Shown here: positions 1 to 8,083 of the stretch, piece by piece
Layout of the letters: the number at the start of each line of letters is the position of its first letter
Position numbering within the stretch: position 1 is the first letter of the stretch
Source of the DNA: an uncultured Corynebacterium sp.
GTDB taxonomy: Bacteria > Actinomycetota > Actinomycetes > Mycobacteriales > Mycobacteriaceae
Reading direction: 5' to 3'
Assembly: GCA_915275065.1 (NCBI GenBank)
Contig: CAJZGD010000036.1
Span: 1 to 14,362, forward strand
Length of the DNA stretch: 14,362 nucleotides
Notes under the pieces: generated by a model
What the model was told of the DNA's origin: nothing
Database searches by the model: none
What the model saw: only the letters and a program-made list of their open reading frames with translations
Translations under genes and position numbers: made by a program

Positions 1-660
1 CACCCCCCGGAGTGCCGCAATGTTCACCGCCCCGGCCGTGGCGTAAATGAAGCACACCCCGATGAGCAGCATGGTGGATGCGGTCAAATTCACCAGCACA
101 AACGTGCGCCCCGACGACATGCGGGCCCATGTGCCGGTCATCGCCAGCAGGCCATAGGACGGCAGCAGCATCACTTCGACAAACACGAAGAAGTTAAACA
201 AATCGGCGGTCAAGAACCCGCCCATGCACCCCGCCAATAGCATCAGCGACAATGCCGGATAAAACCGGGCCTGGGTTTCCCCCACAATGATCGCAAACCA
301 GTTCGCCACGAAAATCACCACCGAGGCGGTCACAATCATCAACGCCGCAAACTGGTCGCCGGCAAACGGGATCGCCACCCCACCCACATAGAGGCCCACC
401 GAGTGGGCAATCGTCCCATGGGCCGCGGTGTAGCTAAACAACCACGCACCCGCAACCCCGGTAATCAGCGGGCCCACCAGGCTTAACGCATTCCGGGCCT
501 GCCGCCACGGGGTGAGCACCGCCAACGCCATGAGCGCCAACGGTACCCCCAAAAACAGCGGCAAAACAGCTGGGGGAGTGAGTGGCTGCCCCGGAATCGG
601 CCCCACCGCAGCCTGGGCGACAGTGACCGTTGCGGCCGTCATTACTTGCGACACCACCAT
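1..660 (-). CDS. mnhD: Na+/H+ antiporter subunit D (MnhD/MrpD), 3' part cut off by the window edge
   Basis: This is the N-terminal part (220 residues visible) of an ND4/ND5-like proton-conducting subunit of the Mrp antiporter in the cytoplasmic membrane. No stop codon occurs before the left edge; the family is usually about 500 residues. The frame gives repeated hydrophobic helices. It also contains the family stretch FLTADLFNFFVFVEVMLLPS with a membrane glutamate near residue 162, the position of the conserved glutamate in MrpD and complex I homologues. The ATG at 660 is chosen because AGGAAGG lies a normal distance upstream, inside the end of mnhC. A second in-frame ATG at 642 is possible. 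The gene begins 3 bases after the mnhC stop, so it is probably translated from the same mRNA. The E, F and G subunits would be expected just left of this window. Confidence 0.9.
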   Translation of the reverse strand, partial: MVVSQVMTAATVTVAQAAVGPIPGQPLTPPAVLPLFLGVPLALMALAVLTPWRQARNALSLVGPLITGVAGAWLFSYTAAHGTIAHSVGLYVGGVAIPFAGDQFAALMIVTASVVIFVANWFAIIVGETQARFYPALSLMLLAGCMGGFLTADLFNFFVFVEVMLLPSYGLLAMTGTWARMSSGRTFVLVNLTASTMLLIGVCFIYATAGAVNIAALRGV

Positions 661-663
661 GAT

Positions 664-1113
664 CTAGTGCCCTTCCTTCCGCTGGGCCTCCTGGGCCCGT
701 CGATAAGCAACCTGCTCCTGCTTCGCCGCCTGCGCATCAGCCGCCGCCAACTCCGCCATCGTTGTCGACCGGCCCAACGTCTGCAACGGCGAATCCTCAT
801 CCGCTACCGCATGCGCCGTCGTATCATCCGAACTCCCCAACCCGGACAGCGTCAACATGTACGTCGTGGTCGCCATCGCAATGACGATGGCCGTCAACAC
901 AAACGCCTGCGGCACCGGGTCGGCCGCATCCTGCAAATCCGTCAACGAGGGAAACGGCTCACCCCGCCACGTCGTGGTCCCCGTCGACATGATGAACAAG
1001 TTCGTGGCGTGACTGAAAAGCGTCATCCCCACAATAATCCGCAGCATGCTCCGCTGCATCACCAAATAAACGCCGCCACCAGCAAGAATGGCAATAGAAA
1101 GGGGAATGATCAC
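664..1113 (-). CDS. mnhC: Na+/H+ antiporter subunit C (MnhC/MrpC)
   Basis: A 149-residue NuoK-like subunit of the Mrp antiporter. The first ~90 residues form three hydrophobic helices and include the family-like stretch MLRIIVGMTLFSHATNLFIM. The last ~50 residues are a hydrophilic, Ala/Gln-rich tail (AELAAADAQAAKQEQVAYRR), which makes it longer than the usual ~110-115 residues. The tail is probably a lineage-specific cytoplasmic extension. Translation starts at GTG (1113-1111), preceded by a strong GGAGGAG. The start overlaps the mnhA stop by three bases (GTGA), which is typical translational coupling. mnhD follows after a 3-base gap. Confidence 0.93.
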   Translation of the reverse strand: MIIPLSIAILAGGGVYLVMQRSMLRIIVGMTLFSHATNLFIMSTGTTTWRGEPFPSLTDLQDAADPVPQAFVLTAIVIAMATTTYMLTLSGLGSSDDTTAHAVADEDSPLQTLGRSTTMAELAAADAQAAKQEQVAYRRAQEAQRKEGH

Positions 1114-4100
1114 GATAACTCCTCCGGCCCGGTCTTCGGCGCTTCTGATACTTTCGGTAACCCGCTCCCACCAGGACCACCACCGGGGTCGCCCCCGGGA
1201 TCACCGGACGCCATGATCTGCGCAATATGCTTCGACGAATCCAATTTCAACAACGCCGCATCCCGCCGTGCCTGCGCCACAATCCGCTTATGCTCCGGGG
1301 TTTCCGGCGCCGGCTCATGCTGCGCGTCTACCCCCACCACCGGCGTCGATACCAACGGCGAATCCACCCGGGTGAAATTCAAATCCTCATACTCCATGCC
1401 CGGACGCAAATAACCACCCAACACATTCACCGCCATGCTCAACATGCCCAACACCGCCAAATACACGCCCAAATCAAAAATCATCGACGTGGTGAAATGC
1501 TGCCCCAAAAAATGCCCATGAATCGGGAACAAAAACGACCCCTTCATAAGGCCCAACACGCCGGAAAACACCGCAGTCATAATGCCGCACCCGGTAAGAA
1601 TCACCGGCACATTCACCTTCGCCACCCGCTGATCGCGCGGATACGAGAAATACACCAGCATGAGCGCACCACCCGCCACCAACGCGGCAATAAACCCGCC
1701 ACCAGGCGAATTATGGCCCCGCCAGAAAATCAGCGCACTCAACACCCCCAAAAACGGCAGCATAATCTTCAACAGCGTCTTCATCGGAATCGTATTCAAC
1801 TCGGCATGCCCAATCGGCGCCGGATGCGTCCCCCGCATAAACGGGTACCGCGGCATCGACGTCACCACCGCCGCAATCACAATCGCCGCCATGCCCAACA
1901 CGCTCAACTCGCCCATGGTGTCAAACGCGCGGAACTCCACCAAAATAGTATTCACCACATTATCGCCCTCGGTCACCTTCGGGCCGTTCTGCAAATACCA
2001 CATGGCCAAATCGCTCCGATCATTCCGCCCCACCAACAGATACGAGCCCAAAAACGTCACAACCCCGAAACCCACGGCCACCACAATCGGCATGCTTTTC
2101 GACGCCGCAGACTTCCGATGCTCCGGGTGGAACCGCTCCGGCTGCTGGCGCACCACCAGCATCATAATGACCACCGTCAACGACTCCACCAAAAACTGGG
2201 TGAGCGCCACATCCGGGGCACCCAACATCAACACCTGCAATGTCACACCCACGCCGGCAACACCAATACCAGCCACCGCCGTCAACCGCTTCGGGGTGCG
2301 CACAATAATCACAACAGCCAAAACAATAATCGCCAACGGCAACAAGTCAGTCACCCGATCCGAACCGGGAACTCGCGGGCGCAACGCCACCCCATCCACG
2401 CCGCCCCCCAACAGGCCATTGATGCCCACAACCGCGCCGAACACAATAAACAACCCAAACAACAACGCGAGATGCCGCGCTGGGCTGAGCGTGTCCGCCA
2501 TCCGGCCCAACGACTTCCCGGCAGCTGACAGCGACTGTAACCCCAGCTTGAGCAGGTGGTTCCCATCAACCGGCAAGAACTGGCGGTGCGTCACTGCCCG
2601 CCAAATCCGCTGCCGGTACCACACCCCCACAACCCCAAGAACCAACACCACCAGGGACAGCACAAACGGCGTATTCACCCCATGCCACAACGCAACATGC
2701 GCCCGCGGGTCGGTGTTTGTCATAGTAATCACGGCGGCATCAATCGGGCCCTCCACCACAGACGCCAACACCGCGAGCGGCACCGTCACCAACCCAGGAA
2801 GCGCGGCCGGGAACCACAGCAAGAACGGGGCCTCCCGCACCCCACTCATGTCCCGATCCCCATCAATAAACCCGTCGGCAATAATCCGGGCGGAATACGT
2901 AAACGTCAACAATGCTCCCACCGTGGCTGCCCCAAGCAGCACAACCACCCCAACATTATCCAACGGGGCCTGCTCAAAAGCAGTGAGCATGCTCTCCTTG
3001 GAAATAAACCCAAACGTGGGCGGCACCGCGGCCATTGCGGCACACGCAATCACCGTGGACGTGAACGTGAACGGCAACTGCCGCCACGAACTCCCCAACC
3101 GCTCAATATCCCGGGTACCAGTCTGATGATCCACCACCCCCACCAGCATGAACAACGATGACTTAAACAACCCATGGGCGATGGTGTGCACCAATGCGGC
3201 AGCCAACGCGAACGGTGTTCCCACCCCAATCGTCGCTACAATCCACCCCAAATGCGACACCGTCGAATAGGCGGTCAGCCGCTTCAAATCGGTCTGGCCA
3301 ATAGCGAACAACGACGCCATGACCGCAGTCAACATGCCAATAGTAATCAGCAAATAATTCCACACCGCCACATCGTGGAACACCGTGGAAAACCGCAACA
3401 GCACATAAATACCGGCCTTCACCACGGCCGCAGCATGCAGAAACGCCGACACCGGGGTAATGGCTGCCATCGCCTCCGGCAACCAAAAATGGAACGGAAA
3501 CTGGGCGGCCTTCGTAAACGCACTCACCGCAACCAACACCGCCAACGCGGCCGTCAGCCCCGGCTCATCCACCCAAAAACTCGAATGCAAAATCCCATGA
3601 ATAGAAGTAGTGCCGGCCTGGGTGGCGGCAATACTCATGGCCACCAATAGTGTCAAACCACCAATGAACGTCAAAATCAATGTGCGCTGCGACCCCGCCT
3701 CACCGCCACGCCCACCAGACCGGGCAATAAGCATAAACGACGCCAGCGACACCAACTCCCAGGCGATGAACAGCAAAAACACGTCGTCGGCAAGCACCAG
3801 CAACAACACCGAAGCCATAAACGCTGTCATGAGCGTATAAAAATTCGTGGCGCCCGAACCTCGGGCCGGCAAATACGCGGCGGAATACAGGAACACCACC
3901 GCCCCAACAACCAACGCAAGCAGCGCAAAAATAGCGGACAAACCATCAAGCCGCACACTAAAACCAATATCCGCCAGCGCACCAGGCACCCACGGGTAGC
4001 TTATGGTAATAGGCTCCACCAACGCTCTGGGCAGCTCGCGGGCCAGAAGAACAGTGTCGGCAAGAGCCAGCATACCCAGCGGATATCCCGCCTTAGTGCC

Positions 4101-4172
4101 AATAATCTTCACCAAAATAGGGGAGAGGACAATCGCAACCGCTGCCACGCCAAGTACAATTATTAAGGACAC
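1110..4172 (-). CDS. mnhA: Na+/H+ antiporter subunit A with fused MnhB-like domain (MnhA/MrpA)
   Basis: Large ND5-like subunit of the Mrp antiporter; 1020 residues from the start chosen here. The ND5-type proton-channel region spans roughly residues 95-430. It contains the membrane glutamate in FIAWELVSLASFM, the lysine in AFTKAAQFPFHFWLPEAM, VVKAGIYVLLR, HTIAHGLFKSSLF and FISKES. A DUF4040-like section (GAPDVALTQFLVESLTVVIM) lies near residues 700-730. The last third carries MnhB sequence (LIFWRGHNSPGGGFIAALVA and following helices), so A and B are one polypeptide, as in other actinobacterial and group-2 Mrp systems. GTG at 4172 is preferred because GGGGGTG sits 8 bases upstream and MSLIIVLGV is a normal N-terminus. 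An in-frame GTG at 4217 would add 15 residues. The C-terminus is a hydrophilic tail with DPGG-like repeats. Confidence 0.93.
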   Translation of the reverse strand: MSLIIVLGVAAVAIVLSPILVKIIGTKAGYPLGMLALADTVLLARELPRALVEPITISYPWVPGALADIGFSVRLDGLSAIFALLALVVGAVVFLYSAAYLPARGSGATNFYTLMTAFMASVLLLVLADDVFLLFIAWELVSLASFMLIARSGGRGGEAGSQRTLILTFIGGLTLLVAMSIAATQAGTTSIHGILHSSFWVDEPGLTAALAVLVAVSAFTKAAQFPFHFWLPEAMAAITPVSAFLHAAAVVKAGIYVLLRFSTVFHDVAVWNYLLITIGMLTAVMASLFAIGQTDLKRLTAYSTVSHLGWIVATIGVGTPFALAAALVHTIAHGLFKSSLFMLVGVVDHQTGTRDIERLGSSWRQLPFTFTSTVIACAAMAAVPPTFGFISKESMLTAFEQAPLDNVGVVVLLGAATVGALLTFTYSARIIADGFIDGDRDMSGVREAPFLLWFPAALPGLVTVPLAVLASVVEGPIDAAVITMTNTDPRAHVALWHGVNTPFVLSLVVLVLGVVGVWYRQRIWRAVTHRQFLPVDGNHLLKLGLQSLSAAGKSLGRMADTLSPARHLALLFGLFIVFGAVVGINGLLGGGVDGVALRPRVPGSDRVTDLLPLAIIVLAVVIIVRTPKRLTAVAGIGVAGVGVTLQVLMLGAPDVALTQFLVESLTVVIMMLVVRQQPERFHPEHRKSAASKSMPIVVAVGFGVVTFLGSYLLVGRNDRSDLAMWYLQNGPKVTEGDNVVNTILVEFRAFDTMGELSVLGMAAIVIAAVVTSMPRYPFMRGTHPAPIGHAELNTIPMKTLLKIMLPFLGVLSALIFWRGHNSPGGGFIAALVAGGALMLVYFSYPRDQRVAKVNVPVILTGCGIMTAVFSGVLGLMKGSFLFPIHGHFLGQHFTTSMIFDLGVYLAVLGMLSMAVNVLGGYLRPGMEYEDLNFTRVDSPLVSTPVVGVDAQHEPAPETPEHKRIVAQARRDAALLKLDSSKHIAQIMASGDPGGDPGGGPGGSGLPKVSEAPKTGPEELS

Positions 4173-4180
4173 AGACTTTT

Positions 4181-4187
4181 CACCCCC
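4181..4187 (-). promoter_or_regulatory. Ribosome binding site deciding the mnhA start
   Basis: On the minus strand GGGGGTG ends 8 bases before the GTG at 4172-4170. The upstream GTG pair at 4217/4214 has no comparable purine-rich element. This supports the shorter protein. Confidence 0.5.
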
Positions 4188-4282
4188 AGGACCTGTCACC
4201 AGGCTGGGTGGCACCACCGACCCGCATAAAACACATATGACAATCCGGGCGAGCGGCGCCTACTTTCATGTTTGAACGACAA

Positions 4283-4294
4283 TAACATTTGTTA
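4283..4294. promoter_or_regulatory. Inverted repeat in the mnhA / YhgE-like divergent spacer
   Basis: TAACA-TT-TGTTA lies in the roughly 170-base spacer between two divergent membrane-protein genes. It is set in an AT-rich patch within otherwise GC-rich sequence, so it could be an operator or part of the promoters for either gene. The arms are only 5 bases, and I cannot place convincing -35/-10 pairs on either strand. Confidence 0.25.
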
Positions 4295-4341
4295 ATCCTA
4301 CCAGTCTGCCGCGGTGCGCCTCGCTGAGATTCCCTAAAGAA

Positions 4342-5781
4342 ATGGTTACATTTCAAGGTATGAAACCCGGGCCCATCGTCGTTCGCCGCGCCATCGCCGC
4401 ACTCATTGTGGCGCTCCCCGTGCTGGTAGGAGCCATATACTCCCTCATATCCGGCATCGACCCCGCCGACACATGGTCAGACAGCACCGCCCGCGCCGGG
4501 GCCCCAACCATTGTTGACGATTCCGTGCTTGTCGACGCCCGCCGCGCGACGGGTGAGGCCAGTTCCCAGGCCGGTCTGCTCACCGGCGGCACCAAGCAGC
4601 TTGTCGACGGGGTGGGCAAAATCACCGGCGGCACCGACGACATATCCACCGCCCTCACCAATGGTAAGGAGGGAACCCAAAAGCTTTCGGACGGCATGAC
4701 CCAGCTGCAGGCCGCCACCGGGCAGATGGGGCAGGGCGCCACGAAGGTCGCCGACGGGGTGGAGACCGCCGTCAACCAGGTGACCGGGTTCGAAGCGGTG
4801 CGCGGCCAAATCGTGGTTGCTATTGACGGCTACCTGGAACGCATCAAGGACGCCCAAGACCCGGACACGGTGAAGCTCCGCGAGGATTTGGGAACCCTCC
4901 GGCAGCAGGCCACCACCTTCACCCTGGATGATACGACGAAATCCCAGCTAGAGGAGATGAAAACCGGGTCGCGGGAGATAGCACAACAATTATCGGAGCC
5001 CGGCCAGGCCTACCATGACGGCATTTACACCGCCACCAAGGGGGCGCAAGACCTCAACGCTGGCCTGGGGAAGGCCACCACCGACCTGGAAACCGCCCTG
5101 AAAAGCGTCGACGATTTGCGTACCGGTTCCGCCCGGATCGACACCATGGCCAAAAACACCCAGGTGAAAATCGGGGAAATCCAGCGGGCGCTACCGACGG
5201 CCCAATCCCACACTGATACCAACACCCGAACCCTGGCCCCAATGTATGCGGTGCTCATTGCCGCCGGGGTGCTCTTCGGTGCCACCATTCGCGGTAGCGG
5301 CCGAATCCACACCAAGGCAACACTGCTCACCGTGGTGGTGACGCTCGTCGGGTTGGCGGTCACCGCCAGCCTGCTGTGCCTCATGGTGGGTTTCGGCCTG
5401 GGTGCGGGGCAGGTGGCCGGCATCACCGCAATCACCCTGCTGTTGGGTATGATATCGATCCTCACGGGATCGCTCATGGTGCGGATTTTCGGCGGAATGT
5501 GGGGGCAGATCGCCGCCCTCATGACCGCGCTTGCGCAGGTAGGGATCGTGGGGTGGGCCTGGAACCTGGCCGCAACCACCGCAATCCCCACCGGTTGGCT
5601 TTTGGCCACCAGCCTCATGCCGTTGCACTACGCGACCTCGGGGCTGGTGGCCTTCGGTAATTCCGGCGGGTCAGCCAGCCACATCGGCATATCCCTCGGC
5701 GTCATGATTGCGCTGTGCGTATCGGGGCTGACCGGGCTGAAGTTGCTGCAACCCACCGTTGGGCGTCGCAAAGCGAGCTAA
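4342..5781 (+). CDS. YhgE/Pip-like membrane protein with heptad-repeat ectodomain
   Basis: A 479-residue protein with one N-terminal membrane helix (about residues 14-36) and an extracytoplasmic region of about 270 residues. Several hydrophobic helices follow, from about residue 300 to the C-terminus. The ectodomain has repeated L..G and heptad-like units (LLTGGTKQLVDGVGKITGG, KLSDGMTQLQAATGQMGQGA), as seen in the X-X-X-Leu-X-X-Gly heptad family related to YhgE/Pip. The C-terminal helices resemble an ABC-2-like permease module, but there is no ATPase nearby. Its function is unknown; relatives include phage-infection proteins and MmpL- or type VII-associated accessory proteins. Two ATGs 18 bases apart (4342, 4360) could start it, and neither has a good Shine-Dalgarno. 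A TACATT 7 bases before 4360 would suit a leaderless start there. The TAA overlaps the stop of the convergent OPT gene. Confidence 0.8.
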   Translation: MVTFQGMKPGPIVVRRAIAALIVALPVLVGAIYSLISGIDPADTWSDSTARAGAPTIVDDSVLVDARRATGEASSQAGLLTGGTKQLVDGVGKITGGTDDISTALTNGKEGTQKLSDGMTQLQAATGQMGQGATKVADGVETAVNQVTGFEAVRGQIVVAIDGYLERIKDAQDPDTVKLREDLGTLRQQATTFTLDDTTKSQLEEMKTGSREIAQQLSEPGQAYHDGIYTATKGAQDLNAGLGKATTDLETALKSVDDLRTGSARIDTMAKNTQVKIGEIQRALPTAQSHTDTNTRTLAPMYAVLIAAGVLFGATIRGSGRIHTKATLLTVVVTLVGLAVTASLLCLMVGFGLGAGQVAGITAITLLLGMISILTGSLMVRIFGGMWGQIAALMTALAQVGIVGWAWNLAATTAIPTGWLLATSLMPLHYATSGLVAFGNSGGSASHIGISLGVMIALCVSGLTGLKLLQPTVGRRKAS

Positions 5782-7790
5782 TCGACGGGCTTTTCAGCCG
5801 GCGTCTTCGCCGCAATCCCGGTCTGCAACCACCGATACAGGCCGAAGCACACCGCGGCAAACACCACAATGCCCAAACCGTCGGCCACGCCGCCAAGATC
5901 CACAATGGCGAGCGGCTCTTCCTTATTAGCGGCAACGATAATGGCGGCGTAGATCACGCCCAGCAGGGATTCGCCCACCACCAAACCGGTGGCCAAAAGC
6001 GTGCCCATGCGGCGCAGCGACTCCGAATTTTCGTGCTTATCCGCCCACTTGTTGTACACCACGCCCAAAACCGCGCCAATGGGGATCACCAGGGTCAAAC
6101 TGATCGGCAGGTACATGCCCATGCCCACCGCCAGTGGCGGCAAGAACCGCTTACCACCAGTGGTTTTCCGCAGAATCTCGTCAACAATGATGACGCCCAC
6201 GCCAATCAGCGCGCCCAGGCCAAAAATGTTCCAATCCAACGAATTGCCGAAAATACCGTTCGCCACCGACGACAATAACGCCGCCTGCGGTGCGGCCAAC
6301 GCGTCCGGGCCGGCACCTGGCATGCCATCAAACCCGAAGGCCTGCAGCATCACCTGCAATACCGGCGGAATCACAATCGACCCGAACACCACGCCAATAA
6401 TCAACGCCACCTGCTGCCGCCACGGCGTAGCATTCACCAACTGGCCGGTCTTCAAATCCTGCAAATTGTCGTTCGAAATCGTGGCAATACCAAACACCAC
6501 CGCCGCCGTGAACAGCGTGTACGCCACCAAGGCCGTGGCGTTCGTCTCATGCTCGTTCCCGGTCACCACCTTGATGAGCAGTGCCGAGGCCAACACCACG
6601 ATGATGCCCACGCCCGAAATCGGCGAATTCGACGCACCAATCAACCCGGCCATGTAGCCGCACACGGCGGCCACCACCAGGCCGGTCACCAGCACAAACA
6701 CCACGCTCAAAATCACCAATGTGGTGGTGTGGTGGGAAATATCCGAATCCTGCACAAACAAATACAGCAATAAGCCGGTGGGCACCATGCAGGCCAAAAT
6801 CACGCCCATGACAATGTTGAAGGGGATGTCCCGCTCCGTCAATGGCACGGTTTCCCCAGACTTGCGGGCCTGCGACGATGCCAGCGAATCCTTAATGCCC
6901 TTGATGATGGGGCCAATGATCTTCACGAGCGTCCAAATGGCGGCCACGGTCATGGCGCCGGCACCCACAAACCGCACTTCCTGGCTGAATGTGGTTTTCA
7001 CGATTTCGGAGATATCACCGGAGCCCATGGCGTCGGCGGAGAAGATCGGCAGCAGCACCCCGTAGGAGATGAGCAACCCCACGATCATGGCGATGCCGAC
7101 ACCCAACCCCACCAGGTGCCCCACACCAATGAGCGCCAGCGACAGCGACGTGGCCACGGTCGACGCCCCGCCAAACAGCGGGAACACCGTCTTGACGCTG
7201 CCGGCCACCACCTTGAGATACGACAAGAACTGGTAGCCTGCCGACGCCAGACTGCCCACGATAATGACCCGCAGGCCCACCTTGTTTTCCTTCTGGGCCT
7301 CGGCGTCGGCGTGATCGTCACCAACCTTTAACACCTCGGCCGCAGCCACCCCCTCGGGATACGGCAAATCCGAGCCGGTGATGAGGGCGCGGCGCAGTGG
7401 AATGGAATACATCACCCCCAATGTGCCGCCAACTGCGCAAATAATGGCGGTCGTCCAATAGGGGAACCCCGACCAAAACCCGATCATGACTAAACCAGGC
7501 AACACGAAAATAATGGCAGACAATGTGCCTGCCGCCGAGGCAATCGTTTGCACAATGTTATTCTCCTGGACCGAATGGTCCTGGAACTTCCGCAATATCG
7601 CCATGGAAATCACCGCGGCCGGAATCGAGGTGGCGAACGTTAACCCCACCTTCAACCCCAAATACACGTTTGCCGCGGTAAAGATCAATGTGATCAACCC
7701 GCCGAGAATAATCCCCCGGACGGTCAGCTCTTTGATGCCGCTTCTGGGCTTTGCTGGACCGGTAGCGCTTGTGGCGCCTGTGGGTGTCAT
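5778..7790 (-). CDS. OPT family oligopeptide / metal-chelate transporter
   Basis: A 670-residue, highly hydrophobic protein (roughly 14-16 helices) of the oligopeptide transporter (OPT) family, proton-coupled importers of small peptides or metal chelates. The N-terminal region contains VYLGLKVGLTFATSIPAAV near residues 42-60 and ENNIVQTIASAAGTLSA near 76-92, both typical of bacterial OPT proteins. The length matches bacterial members. The reading frame stays open upstream to 7898, but the ATG at 7790 is preferred. It has GAAAGGA 8 bases upstream, and the extra 36 residues would run through the repeat-rich control region. The gene stands alone. Its TAG overlaps the TAA of the convergent YhgE-like gene, with no terminator between them. 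The substrate cannot be deduced from sequence. Confidence 0.92.
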   Translation of the reverse strand: MTPTGATSATGPAKPRSGIKELTVRGIILGGLITLIFTAANVYLGLKVGLTFATSIPAAVISMAILRKFQDHSVQENNIVQTIASAAGTLSAIIFVLPGLVMIGFWSGFPYWTTAIICAVGGTLGVMYSIPLRRALITGSDLPYPEGVAAAEVLKVGDDHADAEAQKENKVGLRVIIVGSLASAGYQFLSYLKVVAGSVKTVFPLFGGASTVATSLSLALIGVGHLVGLGVGIAMIVGLLISYGVLLPIFSADAMGSGDISEIVKTTFSQEVRFVGAGAMTVAAIWTLVKIIGPIIKGIKDSLASSQARKSGETVPLTERDIPFNIVMGVILACMVPTGLLLYLFVQDSDISHHTTTLVILSVVFVLVTGLVVAAVCGYMAGLIGASNSPISGVGIIVVLASALLIKVVTGNEHETNATALVAYTLFTAAVVFGIATISNDNLQDLKTGQLVNATPWRQQVALIIGVVFGSIVIPPVLQVMLQAFGFDGMPGAGPDALAAPQAALLSSVANGIFGNSLDWNIFGLGALIGVGVIIVDEILRKTTGGKRFLPPLAVGMGMYLPISLTLVIPIGAVLGVVYNKWADKHENSESLRRMGTLLATGLVVGESLLGVIYAAIIVAANKEEPLAIVDLGGVADGLGIVVFAAVCFGLYRWLQTGIAAKTPAEKPVD

Positions 7791-7798
7791 TGCCAGGA

Positions 7799-7805
7799 TC
7801 CTTTC
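7799..7805 (-). promoter_or_regulatory. Ribosome binding site deciding the OPT transporter start
   Basis: GAAAGGA on the minus strand lies 8 bases before the ATG at 7790. It is the best Shine-Dalgarno in the upstream open frame, so the 670-residue form is preferred over a 706-residue one. Confidence 0.7.
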
Positions 7806-7819
7806 TCTATCTATGTTCC

Positions 7820-7940
7820 GTACGGTTTTGTACGATCGTGACGGTTCTGTTTCATATGGGGCTGGTATGGGTTTTGCGCCATACTTTCGAGAATCCACCA
7901 GTAGTTCACCGGTGCGGCCCCATATGGTTTTGTGCGATCA
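7820..7940. promoter_or_regulatory. Three related repeat elements and an inverted repeat upstream of the OPT gene
   Basis: Element 1 (7820-7838) reads GTACGGTTTTGTACGATCG. Element 3 (7922-7940) reads ATATGGTTTTGTGCGATCA. They agree at 15 of 19 bases and all four differences are transitions. Element 2 (7865-7884) shares GTAYGG, TTTTG and a following YRC-like stretch, and is itself an inverted repeat, GTATGG-8-CCATAC. A perfect 10-base inverted repeat, CATATGGGGC (7853-7862) and GCCCCATATG (7917-7926), encloses element 2. The cluster lies 30-150 bases upstream of the OPT start, where a promoter and operators are expected. The cognate regulator is unknown and is not encoded nearby. Confidence 0.5.
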
Positions 7941-8083
7941 GTTATTAAACATACTCGCATCTATATGTGATCTATTGTTTTTATGCAGAGAAATGTGACC
8001 AACGGAATAAAATAGGCGCGCTTTTTTGGAAAGAACTACACCAAACGGGGGTAGATATTGGGGGTGATTTGATTGCGATGGTC

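Noticed and set aside
646..3650. Long plus-strand open frames rich in Arg, His, Gln and Pro opposite the Mrp genes
   Set aside because: They are antisense shadows of mnhA and mnhC. Their composition is extreme and they have no domains, while the minus strand encodes clear membrane proteins.
7791..7898. 36-residue N-terminal extension of the OPT transporter
   Set aside because: Better Shine-Dalgarno and family length favour the ATG at 7790. The extension covers operator-like repeats and looks non-coding.
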